Assembly: GCA_016708765.1 (NCBI GenBank)
Contig: JADJFD010000004.1
Span: 186,001-250,000 of the forward strand
Source: Chitinophagaceae bacterium
GTDB lineage: Bacteria; Bacteroidota; Bacteroidia; Chitinophagales; Chitinophagaceae
Direction: 5' to 3'
Length of the DNA: 64,000 nucleotides
This document shows, one piece after another, positions 29,855 to 38,988 of the stretch. Below the pieces are notes generated by a model. That model was not told the origin of the DNA and did no database searches. It saw only the letters and a list, made by a program, of their open reading frames with translations. The position numbers and the translations under genes are program-made. Each line of letters opens with the position of its first letter. The first letter of the stretch is position 1.

Positions 29855-32239
29855 TCAGTTATTCAATCCCGGAATGATTCCGATAAATAATTGTTTTAAT
29901 TGTGTTTTACCAAGATAATTTTCTAATTCATTACCCGGAATCCATGTATTGGAAGAGTAAAAATCACCGTCCTTCGAAGCTATAATAATTTTATACTCGT
30001 ATTGCAAACTGCTGCTGGCGGGTAAATACAATGGGCCAGTTGATCCTTCATTGACAGATTGCGTTAATTTTAAAGAGGTAAATTCTTTAACGGTTAATCC
30101 TTTTGGATCACCCTGCGCACTTCTCAAAGTAATCATTATTTGAGAAGCATTAAGAGAATCAAAAACTACCGGCGGAATGCTGAACTTTATTTGTTGCGCC
30201 CTGGTTCCGGAGACACCACCCGTAACAGCGTCCATTACTTTTGTATCACATTCATTACATTCCTCTACATTATATTCAATCCAAATAACTGATGATGGGT
30301 CGTTATCTAACCAAGTGGGAATTGTAATACCGGTAAAATTTACTTTTGATTGCGATGGAACCAGCGTATTGTTTAAAGTCCAAGAGTAAATTATTGGCTT
30401 AGAACCACTGACTTGTTTTTTAAGGATATGAATATTTTTTAATTTCAACGGATAAGGAGTCTCATTTTTCCAATGTTGAGTTCTCCATAAGTTAGGTATA
30501 AGATTCATTTTACCAAGAGTTCTTATATCTGCCAGGTTTATAGTAGCCGGAATTTGCTGATCTACGATATCCTCATCTTCAGGTTGTAATATTACTGAAG
30601 CGCCAATGCCCTCTCTTGATGTAATTGCTGCTTGTCTAAAATCCTTTGTGGTGGCATCCGTTTGCCAGGAAACCCGGATATCGCTGTTTAAGTCTGATAT
30701 TCTTTCTGTGCTTATTTTATCTTCCGGAATATCATATTGTGAGCCTAGTGTATTTTGAAAAGTAAACTGTGGATTTTCTCTAAGAGGTAAAAAAGCAAGG
30801 GTCTTGAAATCGGGTTTTAATGATTTTATAAGTTCTTTTACAAATTCCCTTTCTCTGTTAGTTATCCCAGCAGAAAGTGTTGCTGACATCCTTACCGGGG
30901 CTTCACTCCCTTCTGCTGCTTCTTGAGCACCATAAAGTATTCTAAATTCATAACCCTTTTCAGCTTCAGATTTTGACTCCCATAAAAGATGATAATCTGC
31001 TGGCAGAATATAATATACGCCTGAATGAACATTTTTATCCGGAAACACATTGATATTAATATTTGAAATGTCCTGTGGCCGCCTGAAATCAACATCAGCG
31101 CTTAAACCATCCATCAGATAAAATGAATTTTTATCAGGGCCTTTTGGCGCTTTATCAGCTGGATTACCGGCGGGAGGTAATAATGCAAACTGTTTTAATG
31201 TAATCAAATTCGTATTCAAGATTAATGGTCTTATCTCTCTCTTGAAAATGTCATTAAAATTCAAAGTAGGCCGGCCATCATTATAAACATAACTCCCTGC
31301 AACTCTTAGAGTCCCATCGGGATTTTCAGTTATATAGATAGTTGTTCTTTTAAAACTTAAGATATATTCTGCCCGGTAAGTTGATGCGGAAATTTTAATT
31401 AGTGGCTTCTCCCCCCAGTCACAGAGTTGTGGAGAACATTTTCCAAACGCTTTTATTTTGCTTTCACCGGTTATATTGATTTTAACTACTCCACCCACTC
31501 CACCCGTTTCATTCACATTAACCCAAGACCCAGAAATTGCATAAAATACATCACTAAAATTTTTGTACAACCTATTCATTGAACTACCGCCACCACTTGG
31601 AGGGCTTAGCCTTTCAATTGTTCTGGGATTTAAATAAGTTTTACTTGGATCAAAAAGAATTGTTTTTGATGGCACATAATCTTTAACCTCATTAGTAAGC
31701 TTTACTGCCTGGCCTATTGGAACAGGCCTGATGTCAATGACAATATTGGAATTATTGACAGTGCTTTGCCATTTTTTGTTCAGGTTAAATATTTTGACAT
31801 TCCCGGTAGAATTTTTCTTCTTCGAAATATCAATCCGTAAATATGGAGACTCTAAGGTCGTATTATCCGGAACAACCTTGTTCATCTCTATGATACATTC
31901 TGCTACCGACGGGTTACTTGTCTGTAAGAATTGAAAGATTGAAAATTGGTTCTGCTTTTCCCTTGAAGCACCCATAACACTCACTGCAAAAAAGCCATTA
32001 GCATAACCTTTATAATACACTCTGACTTTCAAAATCCGCTCCGCATCCTTCAGTACTACAACGCTGTCAATTTCGCCACTTAACTTATTACCGAATAAGG
32101 CGCCAATCCCGGATTCAAGTAATGAACTCAAATCCTCAGACCTTAATAACTTTTTATTCTCTAACCCACTATAATTTTGAGAAAACAAGGAAATTGTACA
32201 ACTAAGGCTGGCAATTAAAAGAAATGATTTTATAAGCAT
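29855..32239 (-). CDS. Large secreted protein F, 794 residues, first gene of the run
   Basis: ATG at 32239 preferred (MLIKSFLLIASLSCTISLFS signal peptide); the longer frame needs a TTG at 32248. Residues 1-350 are unique: beta-rich, with SGSWVNVNETGGVGGVVKIN and two cysteines (CSPQLC). From about residue 405 it has a YYILPADYHLLWE motif followed by YEFRILYGAQ, resembling the YYLP module of A-E. A CxxC-like pair (EECNECD) occurs near residue 655. It heads the operon, divergent from the caspase-TPR gene. Function unknown. Confidence 0.75.
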   Translation of the reverse strand: MLIKSFLLIASLSCTISLFSQNYSGLENKKLLRSEDLSSLLESGIGALFGNKLSGEIDSVVVLKDAERILKVRVYYKGYANGFFAVSVMGASREKQNQFSIFQFLQTSNPSVAECIIEMNKVVPDNTTLESPYLRIDISKKKNSTGNVKIFNLNKKWQSTVNNSNIVIDIRPVPIGQAVKLTNEVKDYVPSKTILFDPSKTYLNPRTIERLSPPSGGGSSMNRLYKNFSDVFYAISGSWVNVNETGGVGGVVKINITGESKIKAFGKCSPQLCDWGEKPLIKISASTYRAEYILSFKRTTIYITENPDGTLRVAGSYVYNDGRPTLNFNDIFKREIRPLILNTNLITLKQFALLPPAGNPADKAPKGPDKNSFYLMDGLSADVDFRRPQDISNININVFPDKNVHSGVYYILPADYHLLWESKSEAEKGYEFRILYGAQEAAEGSEAPVRMSATLSAGITNREREFVKELIKSLKPDFKTLAFLPLRENPQFTFQNTLGSQYDIPEDKISTERISDLNSDIRVSWQTDATTKDFRQAAITSREGIGASVILQPEDEDIVDQQIPATINLADIRTLGKMNLIPNLWRTQHWKNETPYPLKLKNIHILKKQVSGSKPIIYSWTLNNTLVPSQSKVNFTGITIPTWLDNDPSSVIWIEYNVEECNECDTKVMDAVTGGVSGTRAQQIKFSIPPVVFDSLNASQIMITLRSAQGDPKGLTVKEFTSLKLTQSVNEGSTGPLYLPASSSLQYEYKIIIASKDGDFYSSNTWIPGNELENYLGKTQLKQLFIGIIPGLNN

Positions 32240-32575
32240 ATGTTTCAATTTTTAAAGTTGAAATGCTACTTAAGCCTAACCAATAAAGAATAAAAAACTC
32301 TATTGACTGAAAAAATTAACCATCAGCAAGTTATGATAATTTAATCAACAATATTGACATTTTCCACATAGCTTTTAACAATAGGTAAAAAGACCGAGCC
32401 TAATTGATAAAGGTTGCAATTAGCAAAAATTGACATTTCAATAAAAAGTAAAAAAATACTCTGAATATATTTAAGCAACTATCCTGATTCCAATCACTAC
32501 TCTAAAATACCCTCTGACACGGAAATACGACATCAAAGAATTCAGTAATTTAGTGTTTATTCAATTTTATAGTTA
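32240..32575. promoter_or_regulatory. Divergent intergenic region between the F operon and the caspase-TPR gene
   Basis: A 336-base AT-rich region with no gene. It must hold promoters for both directions. A TACCCTC half-site (32509-32515) resembling the NarL-like heptamer lies 61 bases upstream of the caspase start. I see no convincing TAnnTTTG box with spacing to a TTG, nor a clear palindrome. Confidence 0.5.
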
Positions 32576-35053
32576 ATGAAATACAAGCTATTATATCTTA
32601 ACCTGTTATCCATTACTTTCTTTTTCAATGGTTTTAGCCAAATTGGAAAAAGAGGAATTGACTTAGGTTCAGATTCTACAACTGTAACTGGAAATACATA
32701 TGCAATCATTATCGGAATAAGCCAGTATAAACTTGTGCCTTCATTACAGTTTGCGCATAAGGATGCCCAGGCTTTTGAAGATTTTTTATTGAGTGCTGCA
32801 GGGGGCAAAGTTCCCAAAATAAATATTGAAACTTTTCTGAATGAAAATGCTAACAAAAATAATGTGGCAGATGCTATTTCCATTATTGCCAGAAAAGCTA
32901 AGCCCGGGGACAGGGTTTATTTCTTTTTTGCAGGACATGGAGATATGGAAGACTTAACACAAATTGAAAATGGATTATTGCTTTTATACAACAGTCCGCA
33001 TGGCAATTACTTTGGAATGAAGGATGATGTGCTCGAAATATTGGATTTAAAAAGGTATTTATCTCCTTTGTCTCAACGAGGAACTGAAATGATTTTTGTC
33101 GTTGATGCCTGCCATTCGGGAAATTTAAAAGGCGGTGTAGAAGGTGTACAGCAAACAGCAGCAGCCTTATCTGCATCATGGGGAAAAGAATATAAAATTC
33201 TTTCTTGTCAGCCCAACCAACTTTCGCTTGAAAGTAAAGAATGGGGCGGCGGCCGTGGTTTATTTTCCTTACAATTAGAAGAAGGAATGAAAGGACTAGC
33301 CGATAAGAACAATGATAACAAAGTGAGCTTTTCAGAGCTACAACGATACATTACTGATCAGGTAGCAACATTTAGTGAAGAAAAACAGATTCCTGTAATT
33401 ACGGGTGACTTAAGTAAACCTTTTGTTGTAGTTGATCCATTAGTTTTAGCCTCGTTAAAAAAACAAAAAGCTGAAAATTACCCTTTGCTGGCGGTAGCCA
33501 ATACAAAAGGTTCAGAAGAGAAATATGTTGATTCATTGAATCCCGAAGACAAGAAAGTCTATTTATCTTTTAAACAGAACCTTGAAAACAAGAATCTGAT
33601 ATGGCCAAAAGACACCAATGCATTATTTGATTACAGGGTTTTTATAAAGAGAAATAAAGACAACCCTTTAACACCTGCAATGCGGCGTAATCTAGCAGCA
33701 GCATTAAACGAACGATTCAACACTATTGTCGGGCCATTGTTAAAAGGAGAAACAAGTTATTCTACGAGGGATGAATGTTACTATGCTGCAGCAGAATTAG
33801 ACAGCTGTCTTTCATTATTAGGAGAACAGCATTATATGTTCCGCAACCTTAAAGCCCGGAAATTATATATGAATGCCATGTCGCTGACCTGGGCATTAAG
33901 TGAGAACGAATATAACATCAGTTGGAACCCTACCATTCTTAAAGCCATTAAATACCTTGAAGAATCTACTGAACTGGAACCAAATGCAGCTTATACACTA
34001 GGTGCCTTAGGTATCAGCTATAGTTTCATGTTTGAATATGACAAAGCTGACAAAGTTTTTCAAAAATATTTAGATCTTAGACCGAATGATATTTCTGCTA
34101 ACTATTCATTGGGATTAATTTATAATAAACTGAAACAGTATGATAAGGCAGAAATCATTTTTGAAAAATTAGTGAAAGTGCATCCCGATAGATTATTAAT
34201 TATGGAACAGCTGGCCAAGACCTATTCATACAATGAAAAAAACAATAAAGCCCTAGCACTAATAGACGAAATCATTGCTTCTGAACAAGGGGAAGCACAA
34301 GGCTATTTCGACAAAGGAGTATATTACTCACGGCTCAGTCAGCCAGACAGTGCTGTATACTATTACAAAAAATCTAAAGAATCCAATATCGTCTATACTG
34401 GCATTTGCGACAATAATATTGGTCATGTTTTCTTTGTTTCAAACCAACTCGACTCAGCCCGAAAATATTTCAATGCTGCATTAGCTTTCGATAGTACTTA
34501 TCCTCATGCACATTTTAACCTTGGCGTAATTGCAGAAATGGAAGGTGATCTTAGTGAAGCGATGAACCAGTTTATTTTAACCGCTGATTATGCTACTGCT
34601 TCTCTCGAAGGTTTTATTACAAATATGCAGCTCTATTATGGTAAAACTTATTCTACAAATGATAAAATTGCTTATAGTGATTTTAAAAAGAAAGTATATA
34701 TAGTAAACATGCAATACTGTTCGTATGTTTCAATATTCTATGCGTATATCCGTATGCCAGATTTAATTGACAGCACAGATATTATTAATAACTTTTTTGA
34801 ACTCTTGCTTAATTATAAACAGGAAGATGTATGGACATGGTATCATCATGCCTGTTGGAAATCTTTGCAGGGAGATAAAGAAGCGACAATGGAAAGTCTT
34901 GAAAAATCAATGAAACTTGGTTTCGGTGATTATTTTATGTTGACAAATGATAACGACCTTAGCTATATTCGAACAACGCCAGAATTTTCAATAATGATGA
35001 ACAAATATTTTCCCGATAAATGGAAAAAAGATCAGCCTTCTAAGACAAAGTAA
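32576..35053 (+). CDS. Secreted caspase-fold (C14) protein with EF-hand-like loop and TPR repeats
   Basis: 825 residues with an N-terminal signal-like stretch (LLYLNLLSITFFFNGFSQ). The caspase p20 domain spans about residues 40-270, with catalytic His121 (FFFAGHGD) and Cys179 (VVDACHSGN). Residues 243-254, DKNNDNKVSFSE, fit an EF-hand loop, so calcium dependence is possible. From about residue 440 there are TPR repeats (ANYSLGLIYNKLKQYDKAE; YPHAHFNLGVIAEMEGDLSE). Family members cleave after basic residues, but substrates are unknown here. It is divergent from the YYLP operon and followed by a second caspase gene. Confidence 0.88.
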   Translation: MKYKLLYLNLLSITFFFNGFSQIGKRGIDLGSDSTTVTGNTYAIIIGISQYKLVPSLQFAHKDAQAFEDFLLSAAGGKVPKINIETFLNENANKNNVADAISIIARKAKPGDRVYFFFAGHGDMEDLTQIENGLLLLYNSPHGNYFGMKDDVLEILDLKRYLSPLSQRGTEMIFVVDACHSGNLKGGVEGVQQTAAALSASWGKEYKILSCQPNQLSLESKEWGGGRGLFSLQLEEGMKGLADKNNDNKVSFSELQRYITDQVATFSEEKQIPVITGDLSKPFVVVDPLVLASLKKQKAENYPLLAVANTKGSEEKYVDSLNPEDKKVYLSFKQNLENKNLIWPKDTNALFDYRVFIKRNKDNPLTPAMRRNLAAALNERFNTIVGPLLKGETSYSTRDECYYAAAELDSCLSLLGEQHYMFRNLKARKLYMNAMSLTWALSENEYNISWNPTILKAIKYLEESTELEPNAAYTLGALGISYSFMFEYDKADKVFQKYLDLRPNDISANYSLGLIYNKLKQYDKAEIIFEKLVKVHPDRLLIMEQLAKTYSYNEKNNKALALIDEIIASEQGEAQGYFDKGVYYSRLSQPDSAVYYYKKSKESNIVYTGICDNNIGHVFFVSNQLDSARKYFNAALAFDSTYPHAHFNLGVIAEMEGDLSEAMNQFILTADYATASLEGFITNMQLYYGKTYSTNDKIAYSDFKKKVYIVNMQYCSYVSIFYAYIRMPDLIDSTDIINNFFELLLNYKQEDVWTWYHHACWKSLQGDKEATMESLEKSMKLGFGDYFMLTNDNDLSYIRTTPEFSIMMNKYFPDKWKKDQPSKTK

Positions 35054-35066
35054 AAATTACTTAAAA

Positions 35067-35082
35067 TACCCATTTATGGGTA
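35067..35082. promoter_or_regulatory. Perfect NarL-like 7-2-7 palindrome upstream of the second caspase
   Basis: TACCCATTTATGGGTA is a perfect inverted repeat of the heptamer TACCCAT with a 2-base spacer, 63 bases upstream of the ATG at 35145. NarL itself binds TACYYMT heptamers in 7-2-7 arrangement (established), and a NarL/FixJ-type regulator is encoded at 12831. It could alternatively be a weak terminator hairpin for the preceding gene. Confidence 0.55.
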
Positions 35083-35144
35083 GAGCTTTTGCAATTTTTA
35101 GTACTTATTTTTATACCATTCATAGAACATTTAAAACTACATAA

Positions 35145-37436
35145 ATGAAATATCTACTTTCCTTTTTTGCAACAATTCTTTTAAGTAGTCAGATGCTTTT
35201 TGCCCAGCCTCCCACAAAAGAGCCTGTAAAAAAAGCATTGGTAATTGGAATTGATACCTATTCGCCGCCAATAGGATCTAAACAAGCAAAATCCACAACT
35301 AGGCCTCCAGAAGCATGGAATGATTTAAGTGGTTGCAAAAATGATGCAGAAGCTATGAAGGAAATCCTTGTCAGCAAGTTTGGTTTTGCAACAACAGATG
35401 TAAAGGAATTATATAACACCAAGGCAACCCGTGCTGCTATACTTAGTTCATTAAACGATTTATTAAAAAGTACTCCTGAAAATGGAATAGCCGTTGTTTA
35501 TTATGCAGGTCATGGCAGCCAGATAAGAAATTCGATGGCTCAAAATGATGATGATGGTTATAATGAAACGATAGTACCGGCTGATGTCTGGAGAAAAGAT
35601 ACAGTTGATATAACTGACAAACAGGTATCAGCAATCTTTGGTGAATTTGTTAAGAAAAAGATTAAGCTAACTGCCATTTTTGATTGTTGCCAGAGTGGTT
35701 CAATGGCAAGAGGTTTATTCGAAGGAAAGTCGAGGTATATTAACAGGAACGAATATGATTTGAAAGATGCAAGCAACCCTACACCACCGGAAGAGATGAC
35801 CAATTCCGGATATCTGAGAATATCTGCATCTCAGGCAGATGAAGTAGCAAAAGAACATATGGATGATAATCCGAATGTGCCCATTGAAAAAAGGACACAT
35901 GGTGCTTTTACACTTGCACTTATGAAAGTATTAGATCAGCAGTCTGCAAAAGCCTCTGCTCAAAATATATTCACCGCTGTTAGAGCCATCATTAAAAGTT
36001 TTAGCAAACCGCAGGAGCCGGTAATGGCAGGCGACCCAACAAGGTATAATGAAACCTTATTTGGAATTGATAAAGCTTTATTATCGGATAATGTTTCCTT
36101 TCCGATTATGTCTTTACTGAATAAAAAAATAATTCTGCAAGCAGGCTATGCCTCTGGTGTTAATCCTGATAATGAGTTAACAGCTGTGAATGATTCGACA
36201 CTTAAGATAAAAATTGTCAATATTATGAGCCTCAATCAATCCGAAGTAACAGTGATTGCCGGTTCTGCAGCAGCTATAAAAGCAGGAATGAAGTTTACAG
36301 TAACCAATTGGGTAAGCAGTAAAGCCCCTCTATTGAAAATCTATATCCCAAAAAGCAGTTATACGTATGATGAGATAACCAAACAGGCGTCTGTAAATAT
36401 GCAGTTGAAACAATCTCCGAATGTTAAGTGGAGTAGCAAAATTGAAACTGCAGAACCGGATGTAACAATCAACATTCAAGACAGAAAAATAACTGCAAGG
36501 GATTTCACTACGAATACAAACAATATTATTCTGAAAGATTTTAGCGTAGCTGAAACAGAGAAACTGGCAAAGGGAAAATCATTGTTTGTAAATATGGCGC
36601 CGCCAAAGAAGTTACAGGATATGATGGTTACTAAGTTTTCTGAATATAAAACTATTCAACTGGTTGAAAAACCGGAAGATGCAAATTATGTTTTGTATGG
36701 CACGTTGGATGTAAATAACAATGTTGCCTATGGATTGGTAAAAACAGACTTTTCACTTCGTGACAGCCTCGGCTCTATGCCGGTAGATGCGGGTTGTTAT
36801 ACACTTGCTGATAATTCTGAAAAATCTTACCAGGATGTTGTAGAAAGTGTTTTTGAAACATGTGTAAAGCTTTCAAAAATCCGTGGTTGGCTTACTTTGG
36901 CGCCACCAAAGGAACAAGATTTTTTTCCATATCGTATTGTATTAAGGGATAACGCAACTCAACAAATAATTGAAAGTGACGGTCTCAAAATAGGCCAAAG
37001 GTTTGACATCAATCTTGAAGCAGATGAAGAAACTTACTTGCAACAAGATATTTTTCCCAAATACATTTATCTATTTACAATAGATAAGAATGGAACAATG
37101 ACTCCTGTTTATCCATCTAGAAGTGGCCAGAGTGAAGGAAAATTTCCACGTCGTAATAATAATGGCAATCCGGTTGAAAAGTTTATAATATTTAAAAACG
37201 CAAAAGCATCCGAACCATCAGGTACAGATAATTATTTTTTAATAGCCTCAGAAACACCAATTCCAGACGCCTACAGTTTATTTAAACAAGAAGGTGTAAG
37301 GGGAACCCCAAGAAGTGCAAGCGGACCATTAGCAGAATTATTAAAAATGGGCAACATTTCCGGAGCAAGGGGAATTAACCCAAACACACCTGCCAACTGG
37401 AACCTATATCGGTTATCTGTTAAAGTAACATACTAA
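35145..37436 (+). CDS. Secreted metacaspase-type (C14) protein with C-terminal DUF4384-like region
   Basis: 763 residues, signal peptide MKYLLSFFATILLSSQMLFA. The caspase domain carries LSGCKNDAEAM (metacaspase-type), catalytic His123 (YYAGHGSQ) and Cys182 in IFDCCQSGS. After about residue 310 comes a beta-rich middle, and around residues 600-700 a region FPYRIVLRDNATQQIIESDG with IYLFTIDKNGTMTPVYPS resembles DUF4384, commonly paired with bacterial caspases. Its own promoter region includes the 7-2-7 palindrome. A terminator follows the stop codon. Confidence 0.88.
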   Translation: MKYLLSFFATILLSSQMLFAQPPTKEPVKKALVIGIDTYSPPIGSKQAKSTTRPPEAWNDLSGCKNDAEAMKEILVSKFGFATTDVKELYNTKATRAAILSSLNDLLKSTPENGIAVVYYAGHGSQIRNSMAQNDDDGYNETIVPADVWRKDTVDITDKQVSAIFGEFVKKKIKLTAIFDCCQSGSMARGLFEGKSRYINRNEYDLKDASNPTPPEEMTNSGYLRISASQADEVAKEHMDDNPNVPIEKRTHGAFTLALMKVLDQQSAKASAQNIFTAVRAIIKSFSKPQEPVMAGDPTRYNETLFGIDKALLSDNVSFPIMSLLNKKIILQAGYASGVNPDNELTAVNDSTLKIKIVNIMSLNQSEVTVIAGSAAAIKAGMKFTVTNWVSSKAPLLKIYIPKSSYTYDEITKQASVNMQLKQSPNVKWSSKIETAEPDVTINIQDRKITARDFTTNTNNIILKDFSVAETEKLAKGKSLFVNMAPPKKLQDMMVTKFSEYKTIQLVEKPEDANYVLYGTLDVNNNVAYGLVKTDFSLRDSLGSMPVDAGCYTLADNSEKSYQDVVESVFETCVKLSKIRGWLTLAPPKEQDFFPYRIVLRDNATQQIIESDGLKIGQRFDINLEADEETYLQQDIFPKYIYLFTIDKNGTMTPVYPSRSGQSEGKFPRRNNNGNPVEKFIIFKNAKASEPSGTDNYFLIASETPIPDAYSLFKQEGVRGTPRSASGPLAELLKMGNISGARGINPNTPANWNLYRLSVKVTY

Positions 37437-37462
37437 ATTCAAATATTACTGTATTCGTTTAT

Positions 37463-37490
37463 AAAACCTCGTATCGAATACGGGGTTTTT
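37463..37490 (+). terminator. Rho-independent terminator after the metacaspase gene
   Basis: AAAACCTCGTAT (37463-37474) pairs with ATACGGGGTTTT (37478-37489), with one mismatch, ending in a T run. Confidence 0.8.
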
Positions 37491-37525
37491 GTATTTGAGT
37501 GTATTTTTTTAACTTGTAGAAGAAA

Positions 37526-38923
37526 ATGAAAAAATTTCTTTTAAGCTGCTTACTTATTTGTCTGTACCTATTCTCGGATGCCCAGCAGTTAAAAGATTCA
37601 AGTATTAATATTTACAAAATTTATAGTGATCAGGTTTCCGAACTTTTAAAAGTCAGAGGTCTTCCTGGCAAAGAAATAAAAGAAATGCTATCTATTTTTG
37701 AAAAGAACAGAATCGTTTCCGATGAAGATTTCGCAAAAATGCTTTCCAAATTATATCCGCAGGATAAAGGCATCGGTATTCTGTTTTATTTTTTTAATAA
37801 TGACTCTCTTCACCGTATATTTTTTGAGCCCGGAATAATAAAAGAGAAAAGAATTATTTCGATAACAAAATCGTCCCTTTTTCAATTAGGATATGATATT
37901 AATCATGTTGTTGGCTTATATGACAAATCTATAAAGTCAATGCCTTCCCAAAGAGGAGTAATTATTGAAAGTCCTGAAAAATCAAATGGAGCAGATTATT
38001 CCTCTGTAATTAAATCTGCAACAGATTTATTAATTCCTGAGTTATTTACTACAAAATATAAGCACCTATATATCATACCGGCTATGAACATCGGCACTTT
38101 ACCTTTTTCGTTATTAAAGCCCTATAAAGATGATTCGCTGCTGATTGATAAATGCAGCTATACAATTGTACCAAGTATTCTAGATCTTTTAGGTTTACGA
38201 ATTAAAACCCTGAAGCAACTTACTCAATGGACTGGCGATATGTCAACAGAATTTAAACGTAATCCTTCTTTTCAATATATACCAAAAGTATCATTCACAA
38301 TTGAAAATGCTTTGCTTGTTAGTAATCCTTCATATCCCAAAAACACCGATTTTGACTTTCCGGATTTACCAGGTGCTGAAAAAGAAATAAACGTAGCTAA
38401 AGACTATGCTAAAACTTATAAATTATTAAATGGAGAAAAAGCGATTAAAGATTCTGTCATATATTACTTAAAAAAATCAGATCTAGCCTATTTTGCTACA
38501 CATGGTATAGCTGACAGTATACAACCAATGGAAAAAAGTTTTCTGGTATTATCAGGAAATGATCCATTCCTGACAGCGAAAAATATAATGGAGCTAAGAA
38601 ATAAAAATGCACTTGAAAATAATTTTCCTGAAATGGTCATACTTTCTGCTTGCCAGACCGGACTTGGTAGATCAATGGAATCTGGAGTGGCCGGTTTGGC
38701 TAGAAGTTTTTTATTAGCCGGAAGTAATTATGTTATTATGAGCCTATGGAATGTAGATGATGACGCAACAGCATACCTAATGAATCGGTTTATTTTTCAT
38801 CTTCAAGGGAAACACAGTTTTACACCGTCCGAACCGCTAAGACTTGCAACGCTGGATGCAAGAAAAAAGTTCTCATTGCCTGCCCAATGGGCAAGCTTTG
38901 CTGTCTTTGGCATTGATTTTTAA
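37526..38923 (+). CDS. Secreted CHAT-domain (caspase-like clan CD) protein
   Basis: 465 residues, signal peptide MKKFLLSCLLICLYLFSDAQ. The C-terminal half is a CHAT domain: His326 in YFATHGIAD and Cys376 in VILSACQTGLG, followed by GVAGLARSFLLAGSNYVIMS and LWNVDDDATAYLM. CHAT proteases are clan CD relatives of separase and caspases; most known ones are cytoplasmic with TPRs, whereas this one has an export signal and no obvious TPRs. It is the third clan CD gene in a row and ends at a strong bidirectional terminator. Confidence 0.9.
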   Translation: MKKFLLSCLLICLYLFSDAQQLKDSSINIYKIYSDQVSELLKVRGLPGKEIKEMLSIFEKNRIVSDEDFAKMLSKLYPQDKGIGILFYFFNNDSLHRIFFEPGIIKEKRIISITKSSLFQLGYDINHVVGLYDKSIKSMPSQRGVIIESPEKSNGADYSSVIKSATDLLIPELFTTKYKHLYIIPAMNIGTLPFSLLKPYKDDSLLIDKCSYTIVPSILDLLGLRIKTLKQLTQWTGDMSTEFKRNPSFQYIPKVSFTIENALLVSNPSYPKNTDFDFPDLPGAEKEINVAKDYAKTYKLLNGEKAIKDSVIYYLKKSDLAYFATHGIADSIQPMEKSFLVLSGNDPFLTAKNIMELRNKNALENNFPEMVILSACQTGLGRSMESGVAGLARSFLLAGSNYVIMSLWNVDDDATAYLMNRFIFHLQGKHSFTPSEPLRLATLDARKKFSLPAQWASFAVFGIDF

Positions 38924-38943
38924 AGAAATTATCTCTCAAAATA

Positions 38944-38972
38944 AAAAGGGCTGCAAAAATTGCAGCCCTTTT
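38944..38972. terminator. Bidirectional terminator
   Basis: A perfect 13-bp stem, AAAAGGGCTGCAA (38944-38956) with TTGCAGCCCTTTT (38960-38972), and a three-base loop. It has a T tail on each strand and separates the convergent CHAT gene and the small secreted protein. Confidence 0.93.
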
Positions 38973-38988
38973 CAATACTAAATTCTTA

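Noticed and set aside
32240..32575. An RNA gene in the divergent region
   Set aside because: No stable hairpin, terminator or conserved RNA motif was visible; it is better read as a promoter region.
17304..38923. A phage or contractile-injection cluster as the nature of the YYLP block
   Set aside because: No tail tube, sheath, baseplate, capsid, integrase or AAA+ gene is present, and every product carries a signal peptide, unlike injection-system parts.
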